From NCBI GenBank assembly GCA_910589415.1, contig OU342639.1, positions 19,848,268 to 19,912,267 of the forward strand: DNA of 64,000 nt, given 5' to 3'. Positions 11,416-22,437 of the stretch are shown here, piece after piece (within the stretch, counting starts at the first letter, position 1; every line of letters starts with the position of its first letter). The position numbers and the translations under genes were made by a program. The notes under the pieces are model-generated. The model did not search any database, was not told the DNA's origin, and saw nothing but the letters and a program-made list of their open reading frames with translations. The DNA comes from Malachius bipustulatus (taxonomy: Eukaryota > Arthropoda > Insecta > Coleoptera > Melyridae).

Positions 11416-11640
11416 GAGATTTGGTTAGCTGGTAGCTGAGAACTGCAGTTGATTTGGATACAGCCGTGCAGAGATTTGGTTAGCTGGTAGCTGACAACTG
11501 CATTTGATTTGGATACAGCCGTGCAGAGATTTGGCTAGGAGGTAGCTGACAATTGCAGTTTGATTTGGGTACAGCCGTGCAGCGATTTGGATTCTGCGAT
11601 TTTGACATTGAAGATAGAAAAACGTAGCAGCGAATTGGAT
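11416..11640. repeat. 55-bp tandem repeat, about four units
   Basis: Units begin GAGATTTGG at 11416, 11471 and 11526 and GCGATTTGG at 11582, so the period is 55-56 bp. Each holds GTAGCTGA and ACAGCCGTGCAG. The fourth unit is degenerate. The minus strand reads through in one frame (recurring SARLYPNQ and SLHGCIQIK peptides), but a 55-bp period shifts frame each unit, so coding is unlikely. Confidence 0.8.
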
Positions 11641-12590
11641 ATATCCGTGCAGAGATCTACATTGAAATTGCTGACACACAAACAGCAAGGCTACTAGAGT
11701 TGACTTCAAGCTTTGTTCAACAGCTGATTCCGTGGGTTATTCCTGTCGTTAGCCTACGAGGGACTTCTGTCAAAAATTAATGACAGAAAGTCAGTAACGA
11801 AGAAGATTCATTAAGGGAACAAACTGTGAGTAATTTTAAGTTATTTTTAAGTTAGTTGTTGTAAGTGTTATTGTTGGGAAAATTTTTTATTGTAATAAAA
11901 CCCAAACAAATTTAAATTGAGTTTCAATAGGAGTTTATAGGTTATGAAAATTAAAAAAAAAAAAAATACTTGAACTCACTCTGAGTCACAGAGGTCTCAT
12001 ACAGACTAAACTTTTATTAGTTTTTAAAAAAGAAAGGCCCCCTAAATAAATAAATTGTTTATGGTAAGAGGGAATCAAAGAGGAAAATAAATTTTCAAAA
12101 AAGAGTAGAGAAAGCACAGTCCCTGCGAACCATAACAATACCTACCCTTACAGGGTGAGTCAAATTCGAGCTACATTATTGAGATCTCAGAAACTAGAAG
12201 TGATATGGACTCGGTTAAGGCAAAGTTGCTAAATTTGAACCTCAATAATAATCTGAGAAAAAAAAATTAGTGATCTCTGATAGTTTTTGAAAAAACTGAA
12301 AAAAACTTAAGTTTTTAAAATTTTATATTCCCGTCTAATTGGCTTATTTGAAAGGATATCAAAAAACCGGGGAAGGCGCATTTACACGACCACTTTTTAT
12401 TACTTAGCTCAAATATCCAAATATGTAACAAGATTAAGGCTTACACGTTTCGAATCACGTTTCGAATTTCCGCTGCCATCAACTTTATTTAATACGGACC
12501 TGGAAGTTTTTTTTTGGAAGGAAATGGTGCCCTTAGTTTATTCTATTCAGTTTTTTATATGCTGACATGTGAAATGTCAATTAAAAAATA
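11641..12590. other. Spacer with A-run and MITE fragment
   Basis: AATAAAACCC near 11896 and an A-run at 11950-11964 could mark the 3' end of an inserted transcript. From about 12153, CAGGGTGAGTCAAATTCGAG resembles the end of an insect TA-targeting MITE; its other end was not found. No gene is seen. Confidence 0.4.
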
Positions 12591-12599
12591 AAGTAAATA

Positions 12600-13110
12600 T
12601 ATTCTCTCAAATACAAAGCACGGAAAGAAGAGGAAACCCAAAGATAAAACCTCTGACAAGAGATTAGAATATAGCTTGGGAAATACAACCAACAAAGATT
12701 CGAAGCCTGCATTAACTGAAAAAATATGTTTTGAGAATGCTAACAGGCTTTCTCACAGGGCACTATAGACTTGGAGCATAGATTTGTAGGGTTGCAGGAT
12801 TGGCTTACAAAACGACAAAACATGCAGATTCTGCATGGAGAGAGACCAACTCTTAGTCAAGTGCCATGCAGTACCACAAAGAGGATCTTCTCCGAGAACT
12901 GGAACTGGATGGGCTGCTATAATCAAGTAGTCACTAGAAGGGGAGACACAAAATATTTCCTAGGTCGTAGTGCAACAACATCCTCAATAATTAATACAAT
13001 ACAGTGCAAAATACATTCAGAGAGATGATCTTCCATAGCCACAAAAACCTAATTAACTTAACACAATCCATTTCCAGCTATCTTTCTGTTTTCTATCGTG
13101 ATGTGAAGTA
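12600..13110 (+). pseudogene. LINE remnant: region after RNase H
   Basis: Fragments spread over two or three plus-strand frames match the C-terminal end of I/Jockey-group LINE proteins. VLRMLTGFLTGHYRLG (about 12730-12775) corresponds to the conserved LTGH-x-L motif downstream of RNase H. The following DKTCRFCMERDQLLVKCHA (about 12810-12865, another frame) corresponds to the Cys-x2-Cys ... Cys-His finger. Frameshifts and stops show it is dead. RT and RNase H are absent, consistent with 5' truncation. Confidence 0.6.
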
Positions 13111-14170
13111 AATCTCCATTATCTAAAATAAATTTGACTTAAGTAAGAGTTTTTGTAATATTGTTTGTACTTCTACAATACTATAAAACAGAAAAAGATC
13201 CAGGAGATATTTTTCCTTAATGGAATTGGGTGAACAAGATTGTAGTTCAAGGATGATCCAATCGGGACTGTTATAAATATTTTTCCATAGGAAATGGGTT
13301 TAGCGGGTTAACACCTTGTGTGTAATTGAGTTTACCGCCGCTTTTATTGCGCGAGCGTTTGCAAATAGAGAGAAAAACGAAAATAAAATAAATCAAAACC
13401 GTATCCCAGTTGAATAAATGAAATAAACGTAAACCCGCTATAGTGTTGTAACATGTCCGGGAGTAACTGGGTATACCGGGACTGGGCAGATACTGGACCG
13501 TACAGTCGAGTCCAGAAAATAACAATAACATGATCTAGAATTTCGAGCCTTTTAAATACTGGAGAGCGATTCGACTTTACTGAGTAAATTAGCATGTATT
13601 GTACCTATACACGAGATCTTGGATGTGATGTTCAAAAATATATAATATTTTCATTGAAATATTATATCAAGGTATGCATTTTTGGAAGTAGATATGCATG
13701 TGAGAATGAGAGATGAAAATAATTATGTACTAGAATGTACCTATACGTTCATAGGGTGACTCGCCCAAGAGTGGGATTAAATCGTCGGGCTACCCTTTTC
13801 CAAGTTTAACTGGAAATATGCTCGAAGCAATAATTTAATATTTAATAATTTGATGACGCTTGAAACCGGGAACCCCTTGTTTAATTATTACAATTATTTT
13901 CACTTCGTCCTTTCCACAGTGAAAAATAGGTGATATACAACAAACAATATATATCACATTTCCTGGGTGTTAGTCTGTAAAATCCTCATACCTATTTATT
14001 AATAATTTTAGAATTTATTAATACCCATTAATTAAATAACTGACAGCCACTTGAGCTAAAGATATCGGCTTATATCGATAAAATGTTTATCTCCTCAACA
14101 TTAAAATATTTTTGTTGCGTGTATTCGATTCCATCTTTTGGAAATTTTAACTACCTATATTACCTCATTT
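13111..14170. other. AT-rich spacer, no gene seen
   Basis: Two overlapping minus-strand open stretches at 13271-13595 have no recognisable similarity. No repeat ends or RNA genes were found. Confidence 0.4.
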
Positions 14171-14172
14171 TA

Positions 14173-14399
14173 GCCCTAAGGATCAAATTAACAGTTTAAA
14201 AGGGAATATTCATTCTGAAAGGCAGATGACTAGTAGTTGTTCTGATCTGGCCCGTGTTTCCAGAAGTGCACCTAAAACAAGTAAATCCTCCAAGATTTCG
14301 AGAAAAAGCATGCCCGCGGAATTTAAGATTTATCCACAGGTTGTTAGTGTAGATTTGCCGGGGAAAAGTTACTCAGAAATTCTTCAGCTGAACACTTGA
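14173..14399 (+). pseudogene. Coding-like frame, possible LINE ORF1 end
   Basis: A plus-strand frame is open from about 14173 to a TGA at 14397. It encodes roughly 75 residues that look natural: a Ser/Lys-rich middle (SAPKTSKSSKISRKSM) and then PAEFKIYPQVVSVDLPGKSY. The only long-enough ATG is at 14226. It lies about 400 bp upstream of the endonuclease remnant of the LINE that follows, in the same orientation, which is where ORF1 of such an element would end. Alternatively TTTTAG at 14167-14172 could be a splice acceptor and this a host exon. No family was recognised. Confidence 0.35.
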
Positions 14400-14779
14400 G
14401 AAACCAAATCGTAGTCCACTGGTGTGCGCATTAACAAGTTTTTTTTCTTTTTCGGGGGAAATGAAAACAAATGATAATGAATTGGTGGTTAAGTTGGAAA
14501 TAAATTATTTATTAAGGTTTTTTTATTATAAAACATTTTAAGTTCGTACAAAAAGTGCGATGCTTTAATGTTGTACTTGAGTTATTCTGTTATTTCGCGA
14601 AAGAATTGACTTTCAATCCTTGGATGTTGCAGCTTTCTGTGCTGAGATGCATGCTGAATTCTGTTCTATGCGTTTATTGGAGATGAGATATAAGAATAGT
14701 TATTATAACATTTTATTGGTCACGGTATTTTTGAAATATCTATTAGAAATCTTGAATCGTTATTGGATTTTATAATCAA

Positions 14780-17700
14780 TTAAAAGTGTGATGGAATGAC
14801 CATCGCCGGCCGGGGATTTCAACGTTTATTTCAACTTTATTAATGACCTGAGGTGAGGGAACTAATCCAACTCATGAACTCGTATGGCCTTACTCGTAGA
14901 GTTTTTTTAATTCTAGAGTCACCGCCACTGGGGCTAGTTGCATTAATAATGTATTTTCTAATATTGATCAATCAAGTCTGTCAAATAAATCAATGCTGTC
15001 AAGTTATTGAAGCTAAACCATCCTACATTCCGATCAAAAAAGGCCGCATACAATACGTCCAAAATAAGTTGGCCGTTTGATGAGGAAGTGAAAGGTCTTT
15101 AAAGGGAGCGCAATGCTATTAGATCAGCCCACCTAACCGGTTCTAAGTACATTCCATGGCATAAGTTTTAGACTGCTATATTATTTTTACGTGTTTTGCG
15201 AATCGCCAAGGATCACAATCCTTCAATAACAAAAAATAATACTGTAATTCTAGGAAACTGAAGGGTGCTGTAATAAAATGAACTCGATGCACACAGTTCG
15301 GCCGTGGTTCGGTTGAAAAAACCATTATTAATAATTTCACGGCTTTGTCCGGAAAGTGTTTTATGAGCCACTTTTGTATCAAAATTTGCCATACTTTAAA
15401 AAAACTTTTAACTATTTAACAGAGTACACAATTTGTACCATTTGCACAAACAATTTGCAAGTTAAAATTAGGAAGTCATCAGTAAAGACAGAAGTAGTAC
15501 CTATTTCAATAGACTGAATATTTTACCTTTTACCTACAATATCTGGAAAATTAAAAAAAATTATTAACCGGACTATACCCTGCTATAGCCACGCCTGAAA
15601 TCTGCAATGACCAATACAGTACATTTCTAATATAACCCGTCTTCAACAGTAATTCTCAGAACCAGAGGCCAAGTTATTCTGGTCCTATTGTACGAGGAAC
15701 GCATCCGGCGGTTATTTCTGATGACCGGATACGGGAATTAAGGGATGTTTTGACTAACGTTGACTGGGAAGCTTACTTTAGTCAAACGAATGATCTTGAT
15801 GATGTGACGCAATTTATATTGAACATTTATAGCAGCTTTTTGTCAAAATCAAATGCCCATTGATTGAACGTACAGCCAGAAAAAACGTAGTTAAATGGTT
15901 TACAGCAGATTTACACACAATGAGAAACACTCTGCGTACCTACACTAAAGAATATCTCTGAGGGATCGGGGATGATATTAGGATGTTCAGAAGTTTCAGA
16001 AAAATATATTTAAGACGTGTTAGGGACGCGAAGCGGACTGCCTACAGTGGTTTTCTGACAGACTTTAACATCAGTTGATCAGCCTGTAAATTGATAAAAT
16101 AAGAAACTTATAGAGCACAGGCTAAAGAGTCTTGTTCAATATAGGAGCTGAAAGTTTCAATAACTTTATTGATCAGGCAAAACAAATTTTAAAACCTTCT
16201 ATCTAGAGTCCATCGTAGGGTTTTAAGTTTTAAATGCCATCATGACTAGGAGTAATAGTTCTACAACAGACTATTATGAGATTAATATAAAACTCGTAAA
16301 ATGCACGACTGATATTATAGCACCGATCTCTATTCCTATTTCTATTGCTTGTTCAACAAGGTGTTTTCCCACACCCTTTAAAATTTCCAAAGTTATTCCG
16401 ATTTACAAGAAAGGCGATAAGAATGTTGCTTCTAATTATCGACTAATTGCGATGACCTCAATAATAGTAACTTTGAAATTGTACTTAAGACAAGAATTGG
16501 CAGATATTTCGAAACTTAGAACCTTTATTATAGTTCATCACAATTTGGATTTCTTTCGAGTCGCTCCACTTATGATGCGTTAAAGAGTGTTATTGATGAG
16601 GTTGTCGGGAACTTTGAAAAGAGTAAGCCTTCTTGTGCAAGTTTTTTTTATTTGAGAAAGGCATTTGATTGCATCTCGCATGTTCAACTTATTGAGAAAA
16701 TGAAACGTTACGGGATACATGGGCTACCATCACTTGAACTTTTACGAAGCTATTTAACGAACCTATTCCAGTATGTTTTATGTTAATAACAGGGTTTAAA
16801 ATATACGTTGTATTAGGCTTGGTGTCCCACAAGGGTCTATCCTAGGTTCGATTCCATAAATGATTGGTTCCATGCCAACTAAATACAAGTAAATGTATGA
16901 AAAACCCAAAATATAACGTTCTCAACTAATGCCAGTATTCATCATGGATATGTGGTTAAGCTTCTTGGCATCTGGTTGGATGATTTGCTTAGGTGGGGTG
17001 AGCACATTCACCGTCTTTGTAATAGACTCTCGGTCAGATATATGCCTTAAGGCGTCTACGTGAGCTGGTTAGTCAGGAGGTGTTGCTTTTGGCTTATCAC
17101 TTATTGGTTCACTCTCACATAAAGTACTGTATTTTAAGACTTTGCATTGGGAAGCTCGACTTCAGCTATGCATGTTTTTAGGTTACAAAAACGAGCTGTT
17201 CTAATAATAATTAGGGCGTCACAAAGACAGTACTATCGGTGTTTATTTAAGCAATTGGGTATAGGTATAGTTACAGTTGCCTCGGAGTATATCTTCTCAT
17301 GTGTGGTGGAAATACACAAAAGCAGACAACTAACAACTATACAGGTTCACTCGGGATTTCATACATATCTGACGCGTAACAGATCCGATCATTAGAATGC
17401 CAGTTAACAAACTTTAGAAAGAAAGTCAGAGGTTATCTTCTGACGAATTCATTCTACTCGTGTCATGAATATTTGACTGCGCCTTCATGGTCATTATAGT
17501 GGATCACCATGACTTTATTCAAAACATAGCATATATAATGTAATGTTATTATCCATGGCGTATGCTGTTCATAAGAATTTTGTGTGTCTTGACTCTTGTC
17601 TTATTAAAATCATTAGGAAATGTAACAATTTTTGACGTTCATGAATGTATTATTAATGCGTAATATGAAAATACATTTCTATCTATCAATCTATAATCTC
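14780..17700 (+). pseudogene. Jockey/CR1-group LINE, endonuclease plus RT, heavily decayed
   Basis: Pieces in several plus-strand frames follow the order of an APE-type LINE ORF2. GDFNVYFN (about 14812) and LIQLMNSYGLTRRVF (about 14862-14906) are from the apurinic endonuclease. RIRELRDVLTNVDWEAYFSQ (from about 15728) and RKNVVKWFTADL belong to the linker before RT. FKISKVIPIYKKGDKN (16378-16430) and the following SNYR open the RT, and LRKAFDCISHVQLIEKM (about 16653-16700) is RT motif A with its Asp lost. GVPQGSILG (about 16820) is motif B; the YADD segment is deleted. VKLLGIWLDDLLRWGEH and YLLTNSFYS (about 17433) are from the thumb and C-terminus. An ATCTATC-rich tail near 17690 may be the 3' end. 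No RNase H is visible. Many stops make it non-functional. Confidence 0.75.
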
Positions 17701-18555
17701 ATTATCTCATAATCTTAAATATATTCACAGCAATTATTATTCAAGCACCAATTCTTCTTAATACGTTCTTTTGGGAACTCATAGGTGTGTCATTTACGAT
17801 TATCTATCTACTTACGACTTTTTTGAAGAGGAGTAGCGTTGGATAAGTTCTGGCTAGAATACACATGATACCTAATAAACATGACGGCTAGTCAAGCCAA
17901 TCCTTCTTAGGATCCGTGGGCGAGAAACCTTGGACCATGTTTATGGATTAATCCACTAAATATTGAAATAATAAGCTAGACATTCAAATGACAGGTCCTT
18001 TGTGATATTTGAGTAGGTTTTTAAGAGACTAGTGCTGAGAGTGAAGAGCAGCTTTCTAAAAAAATAGAATATCAGGATACAAGTTAATGGCGGTTAGAAG
18101 CCTTCGAACTTATGTGGTAACTCATCTGTTGAACAGGTCGAGCTTTGTCCAGCATCCAGAACAAACGATATTCAAGGTCAGATAAATAACCATCAATAAC
18201 AAATACTGTCGTCTGGAAGTCAATTTATGACTAGGTGGACTTTAAATATTTCACAATATAGATATAAAAGCAATGGGAAAAAGGATGAAACTATTGGTGA
18301 ACTAAATAGATGATAACAGAAGGTACGTGAATCTTTTAAATCGGCTGCTTGAAATCTGAAGTACAGTCTTGATCTTATGCTTGTTGAGCATGCATTACGA
18401 GAACATACCACTCCGAACCATCTGCACAATCTTGTCAGATTTCCTACACAGAAATCGACTAGGTATCAGACTTTAAAAGTTTCTCCTACTGCATACATAC
18501 ATTTTGCTGCAACTCTTATGATTATCTTGATATCTTTCGGTGATTTTTTTTAATT
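17701..18555. other. Spacer, no gene seen
   Basis: AT-rich DNA with stops in all frames. The minus-strand open stretch 18220-18429 is not recognised. No repeat structure was seen. Confidence 0.4.
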
Positions 18556-18559
18556 ATTT

Positions 18560-18785
18560 CCGATATATTGAGCTGTTTTCAAAAAAAGCTGCTTTGAAAA
18601 TGAAAAACTGCGATTTTCATTTGTTTATAACTCATAACTCACTTTAAACTTCAACTGTGAAAACCATTCTTACTGGATTTTCTCAGACAATCTGAATATT
18701 TTTTAGTTAATATTAATATACAGGATGTCCCATTTAAAAAAATAGACAATGTCGTGATTACTGAGTCAAGGAACATCCTGTATAA
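18560..18785. repeat. MITE family A fragment (right-arm type)
   Basis: This stretch carries the core of the family seen at 53.5-54.3 kb and 30.3-31.0 kb: GAGCTGTTTTC, GCGATTTTCATTTGTTTATA, AACTCATAACTC, then TCTCAGACAATCTG, and a terminal CAGGATGTCCCATTTAAAAA. CATCCTGTAT at 18773-18782 could be the opposite end of a further small insertion. It is a diverged partial copy with no coding capacity. Confidence 0.65.
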
Positions 18786-18840
18786 AAAAATTACAGTCAA
18801 TATTAATTAGATAAATAGTTTTATAGACGAAAAACAACAC

Positions 18841-18935
18841 CCAAGACACAAGTAGGATTTTAACCCATGCACGTAGTGACAGCCCCAACGGATTAGTAGA
18901 CTGCTCGTTTGATCCATTAGGCTATCAGCCGTTCC
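18841..18935 (-). tRNA. tRNA-Ser-like sequence (pseudogene or SINE head)
   Basis: Read from 18935 down, the strand has an A-box-like TAGCCTAATGGATC (18924-18911), then GTCTACTAATCCGTTGGGG, which parallels the anticodon arm and long variable arm of a serine tRNA with ACT in the anticodon position. A degenerate B box, GGGTTAAAATCC (18866-18855), follows. The B box lacks the normal TTCGA core, and the acceptor ends do not pair well, so it is unlikely to be a functional tRNA. It may be a decayed tRNA gene or a tRNA-derived SINE head. Confidence 0.4.
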
Positions 18936-18939
18936 ATAT

Positions 18940-20270
18940 ATACCTGCCTATAATAGTCTCTATAAGCAACAATAATAATCATTATCGAAATTATCATCCG
19001 AAAAACTTGGATGTCACATTTTTCTTCAGGAAATGTAAGTGCAGGTAGTATTTATCAAAAAACCAAAAGAGTCTCAGGCGGTGCCGCGTCCCCACCACAA
19101 AAAAACACTCCTTTGGTTGAAAAACCCTTATTTAACTAGAAACTGGTTAACCGTTGAAGATATTGAAACATTGCTTAGGTATTACAAAAAAACAAAGCTT
19201 AGGTAATTTTTTTTAAGTATTTTTTATTTTATTATATGCCCGGTTCTCGGGAGAATGGCTACTCAGGAAAAAATTGCAAAATATTAATTTTGAATGCGCG
19301 TGAATGTTCTTTTATTTGAAATGTTTTAGGCAGCTTATCGAATCAATTCAATTACCTGAAAACCAAGGAGACTAGGTTGAAAAATCATAGTGAATTCTCA
19401 AGGGGACATGAAATATTTACATTTGTTACCATTATTCGCATTTTTTTTTTCAATAATATTTATTAGTATACCTATATGTAGTCAAAACATTGTGTCGAAA
19501 ATAAAAGATATGATTTCTTACTTCGTTTAAGAAAAAAAAAACCTATTAACATGAGTCAGCATACGTACCGTTTTCGAGCTATATACGCAGGGTGTCAACA
19601 AAGTTTTTTTTTCTTTTTTTTTGATAATATTTCGAGAACCGTCCAAGTTTTTTTTATAGAAAAAAAAGGTACTCTTCGTCAAAAGCTCTGATCTGAACTG
19701 CTTTATAGAAAAAGGGCTTTTATGAGGAAAGTCTTTAAAAAAGTATCAACGTAGTTTGTTGTTGACAGATATATTTGTTCTTAAGTTACTTTTTTAAGTA
19801 ACTTAAGTTTTTCACTATGAAAGTTCACATTAGAACTTCTGACGAAGAACCTTTTATCTCTATAAAACAATAATTTGTTTTGAAAACCCAATTTTACCAT
19901 CGTAGGAATTAGAGCCCAAAAAACCTCGCGAATATGGAAATAAAGAGTAAGTAAATAAAATTAACAATTATTAACAAAATCAACAAAAACTTAACAAAAA
20001 ATTAGTTCTATATTTAAAATAGTTCCTCAGATATTGTCAAAAAATTGAAAAAAAAAATTTTCATGAAAGTATTTCGAAATAGATACGTTATAGCGGACCC
20101 ATGTTATTGAGAATTTTGTTCTTAGAACGAGGCAGGAAATCACAGCTTCCATTTTTCGACCAATATTTTTAAAAAGTGTAAAGTAAAATAGTAATAAACC
20201 ATAATCTAATATATAGTTGTCACTGGATTTTTTTGAGATTTACACTTTTTAAAGGCACATGTGAAATGGA
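18940..20270. other. AT-rich spacer with MITE family B piece
   Basis: No gene is recognised. At 19545-19640 the sequence CCTATTAACATGAGTC...CCGTTTTCGAGC...GCAGGGTGTCAA matches the piece at 44595-44655 with some changes, marking MITE family B. The rest is T-run-rich DNA. Confidence 0.45.
19545..19640. repeat. MITE family B fragment
   Basis: It shares CCTATTAACATG, ACCGTTTTCGAG and CAGGGTGTCAA in order with 44595-44655. The CAGGGTGT resembles the terminal motif of TA-targeting insect MITEs. The opposite end of this copy was not identified. Confidence 0.55.
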
Positions 20271-21190
20271 TCGCACCTAGGTAGGATGAGAAGGAAAATA
20301 TTTCCTTCGGCCTCATTAAATCAGCCCAAATCGAAAAAGCAAACAGTGCAAGAATTAGGTAAGGTAATTGAAACGCAGCCACCCGCCGTTACATCAAGTA
20401 AACGATCCCCGTCCGCTCATTAAATATTCATAAAATAGAAGCGCTCTAGCTAGTGGAGTTCCAGCACTTTTAACAAACATCCGAGAGAGCGGCCACCGCA
20501 AGGGTAAACAAACCATTGCCAGATGTGTTTATAAAAGCGCCTCGCACCGATTGAAAGAAAAGAATTACCTAGATACCGCCGGGTGGAAGATTTTGTGAAA
20601 TCATGATTTCACATAATAAATTCATGCAAGGACAATAGCAACTCATTAGGTATACTAACTACGATAATGAAAACTTCACCAATCGATAAAGCGAATTAAT
20701 AAAGGAAGGTGGCCCGAAAAGCATCACGGTCCCTAAACGGCAAGCAGGTGCAAACGCGAAATGAAAGTTCTTCTTCAAGTGCCATACCCGCATATCGGGC
20801 GTAGGCTACCTCTCACATATGTCTGTGGTGCGCGAGCTCTCAGTTTACACAGACATATGAAATGAAAGTTAAACCGGTGTAATTATAATAGCTAGACACA
20901 ATGGAAAGTTATAGAACGCGTTGACCGATTTGAAGGAAAATTTAGGTAGTTCAGGTTTAGGACAATTCAGTAAGGTAGCCGCGAGGTCAAAGCGCTAAGT
21001 CTCGTAATTAGGGAAATACGATTAAGGCATAAATCACGACATGAGGCATTGTCAATAAGGTGCATTGTTGCGTCGTGTTTTAGAAAGCGGGCGACTGCTT
21101 CTATAAAAGCAGACGTCTTAGAGCAAACCAGGCAGATGAAGATCAGCTTCCGAGCAGGTCGCATCTGACTCCTTAACCCTTTAATTGTTG

Positions 21191-21409
21191 GCCAGAGATG
21201 ACGTTATGTGAACTCCGGCCTACAACTCCTTCTTAAACCTAAAATTCAGCCAGAGATGACGTTATGTGAACTCCGGCGAGTTTTCCTTAATCTACCTGAG
21301 AATTTCCATTGCCAATTTAGTTAGGGTCAACTCGCACCCGAACAAACTTCTAAATCACACTTCTTTACCCGATAACTCAGCCAGAGACGACGTTTATGTG
21401 AACTCCGGC
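21191..21409 (+). repeat. Three copies of a 29-bp motif with a TGACGT core
   Basis: Copies lie at 21191-21219, 21249-21277 and 21380-21409. Each reads GCCAGAGATGACG followed by TTATGTGAACTCCGGC; the third has one base change and one insertion. Spacing is 58 and 131 bp and the DNA between copies is unrelated, so this is not a simple tandem array. TGACGT is the core of cAMP-response-type bZIP sites. A cluster of protein-binding sites is one reading. Confidence 0.75.
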
Positions 21410-22188
21410 CGAATTTCCCTCCTAAACCCAGAAAACCCAATGAGAAAATAGTTAGGGAAGATCCCTCTTCGAAACAAAATCAACATAAATAAGGAATCAA
21501 ACAGATTCACCAAATCCACGAACTCAGATCCCATTTTAAACCAAGTAAAATAATCAGCTAGGAATTAGGCGGCATCAGCAGCAAATACCTAGTAGGTACC
21601 TACTCAATCACGTTAACCAATAAAGAGTCCGCGGCAGAAAGCAATCCCTCAACAACAAATAATTTATGAATAGGAAATTGAGATAGAGCTAGGAAGAAAA
21701 TGGACCCAGGTCAGGAATGAAATAACCTGTGAATAATATTTAAAGCGGCACGTTATTAGAAATAAACCAAGTTAGGCAGGAAGCAGTCCCTTTAAATAAT
21801 ACGATTTAGAAAGTGAAAACGAGTCATTCTTCCCATTGTGTGGCGCTATATGACAGGAACTCGCAACAGTAGGTTGCACTCTCAGATAGAACCAAGCAAG
21901 CTAAGGCAGGGTTGTCAGATGTAGCACCCGCTACTCGCATACATTATTAGGCTATACCAGTACATTACAATATTCGATTAGGATTTATAATAGGTACTCG
22001 AATACCAAACGTGGGGGAGGCATTCATCTCGATGTCCAGATGGAGACCTCAGGGGGCAGGAAAAAGAGCATGACTCTTTAAAGTGGAAAATCGTAGCACG
22101 CCACGGGGCAATAAAACACCCGCAGTTGTAGGATGGGCAAATCGGCGAATAGAGAATCGGAATCACCAAAATTAGACCGGCCTCGAGA

Positions 22189-22437
22189 ATGGGTAAAGCC
22201 AATTTAGAGTCAAAAACCAAATTGATCATTATAAGGTCGTTTTTCCGAATCTCTTCTAACCAGATTTTATACACACCTGAATCTTATGTGACAAACGCTA
22301 TTATTATGTTTCTCATCATACTATCTACGCTCTTTGGGGTGATAGGCCGACGTACTCGTGTTACTGGCGGACCGGTGTGTTGGTACCGATACAAAAGATT
22401 AAGTAATTTGTCTGTAAACAAGCCTAAACACGAATGA
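22189..22437 (+). CDS. Small ORF with one predicted membrane helix, unknown
   Basis: An 82-codon frame runs from the ATG at 22189 to a TGA at 22435. After a basic N-terminus it holds a hydrophobic stretch NAIIMFLIILSTLFGVIG at residues 37-54, followed by a basic tail (RRTRV, WYRYKR). That is the layout of a single-pass membrane anchor with a cytoplasmic tail. Since the block may be a retroelement, an envelope-like C-terminus is conceivable, but there is no supporting neighbour. It may well be chance. Confidence 0.2.
   Translation: MGKANLESKTKLIIIRSFFRISSNQILYTPESYVTNAIIMFLIILSTLFGVIGRRTRVTGGPVCWYRYKRLSNLSVNKPKHE

Noticed and set aside
11193..12136. TGTTG...ATAACA pair as a solo LTR
   Set aside because: No matching target duplication, primer-binding site or second LTR; the tandem repeat alone does not support it.
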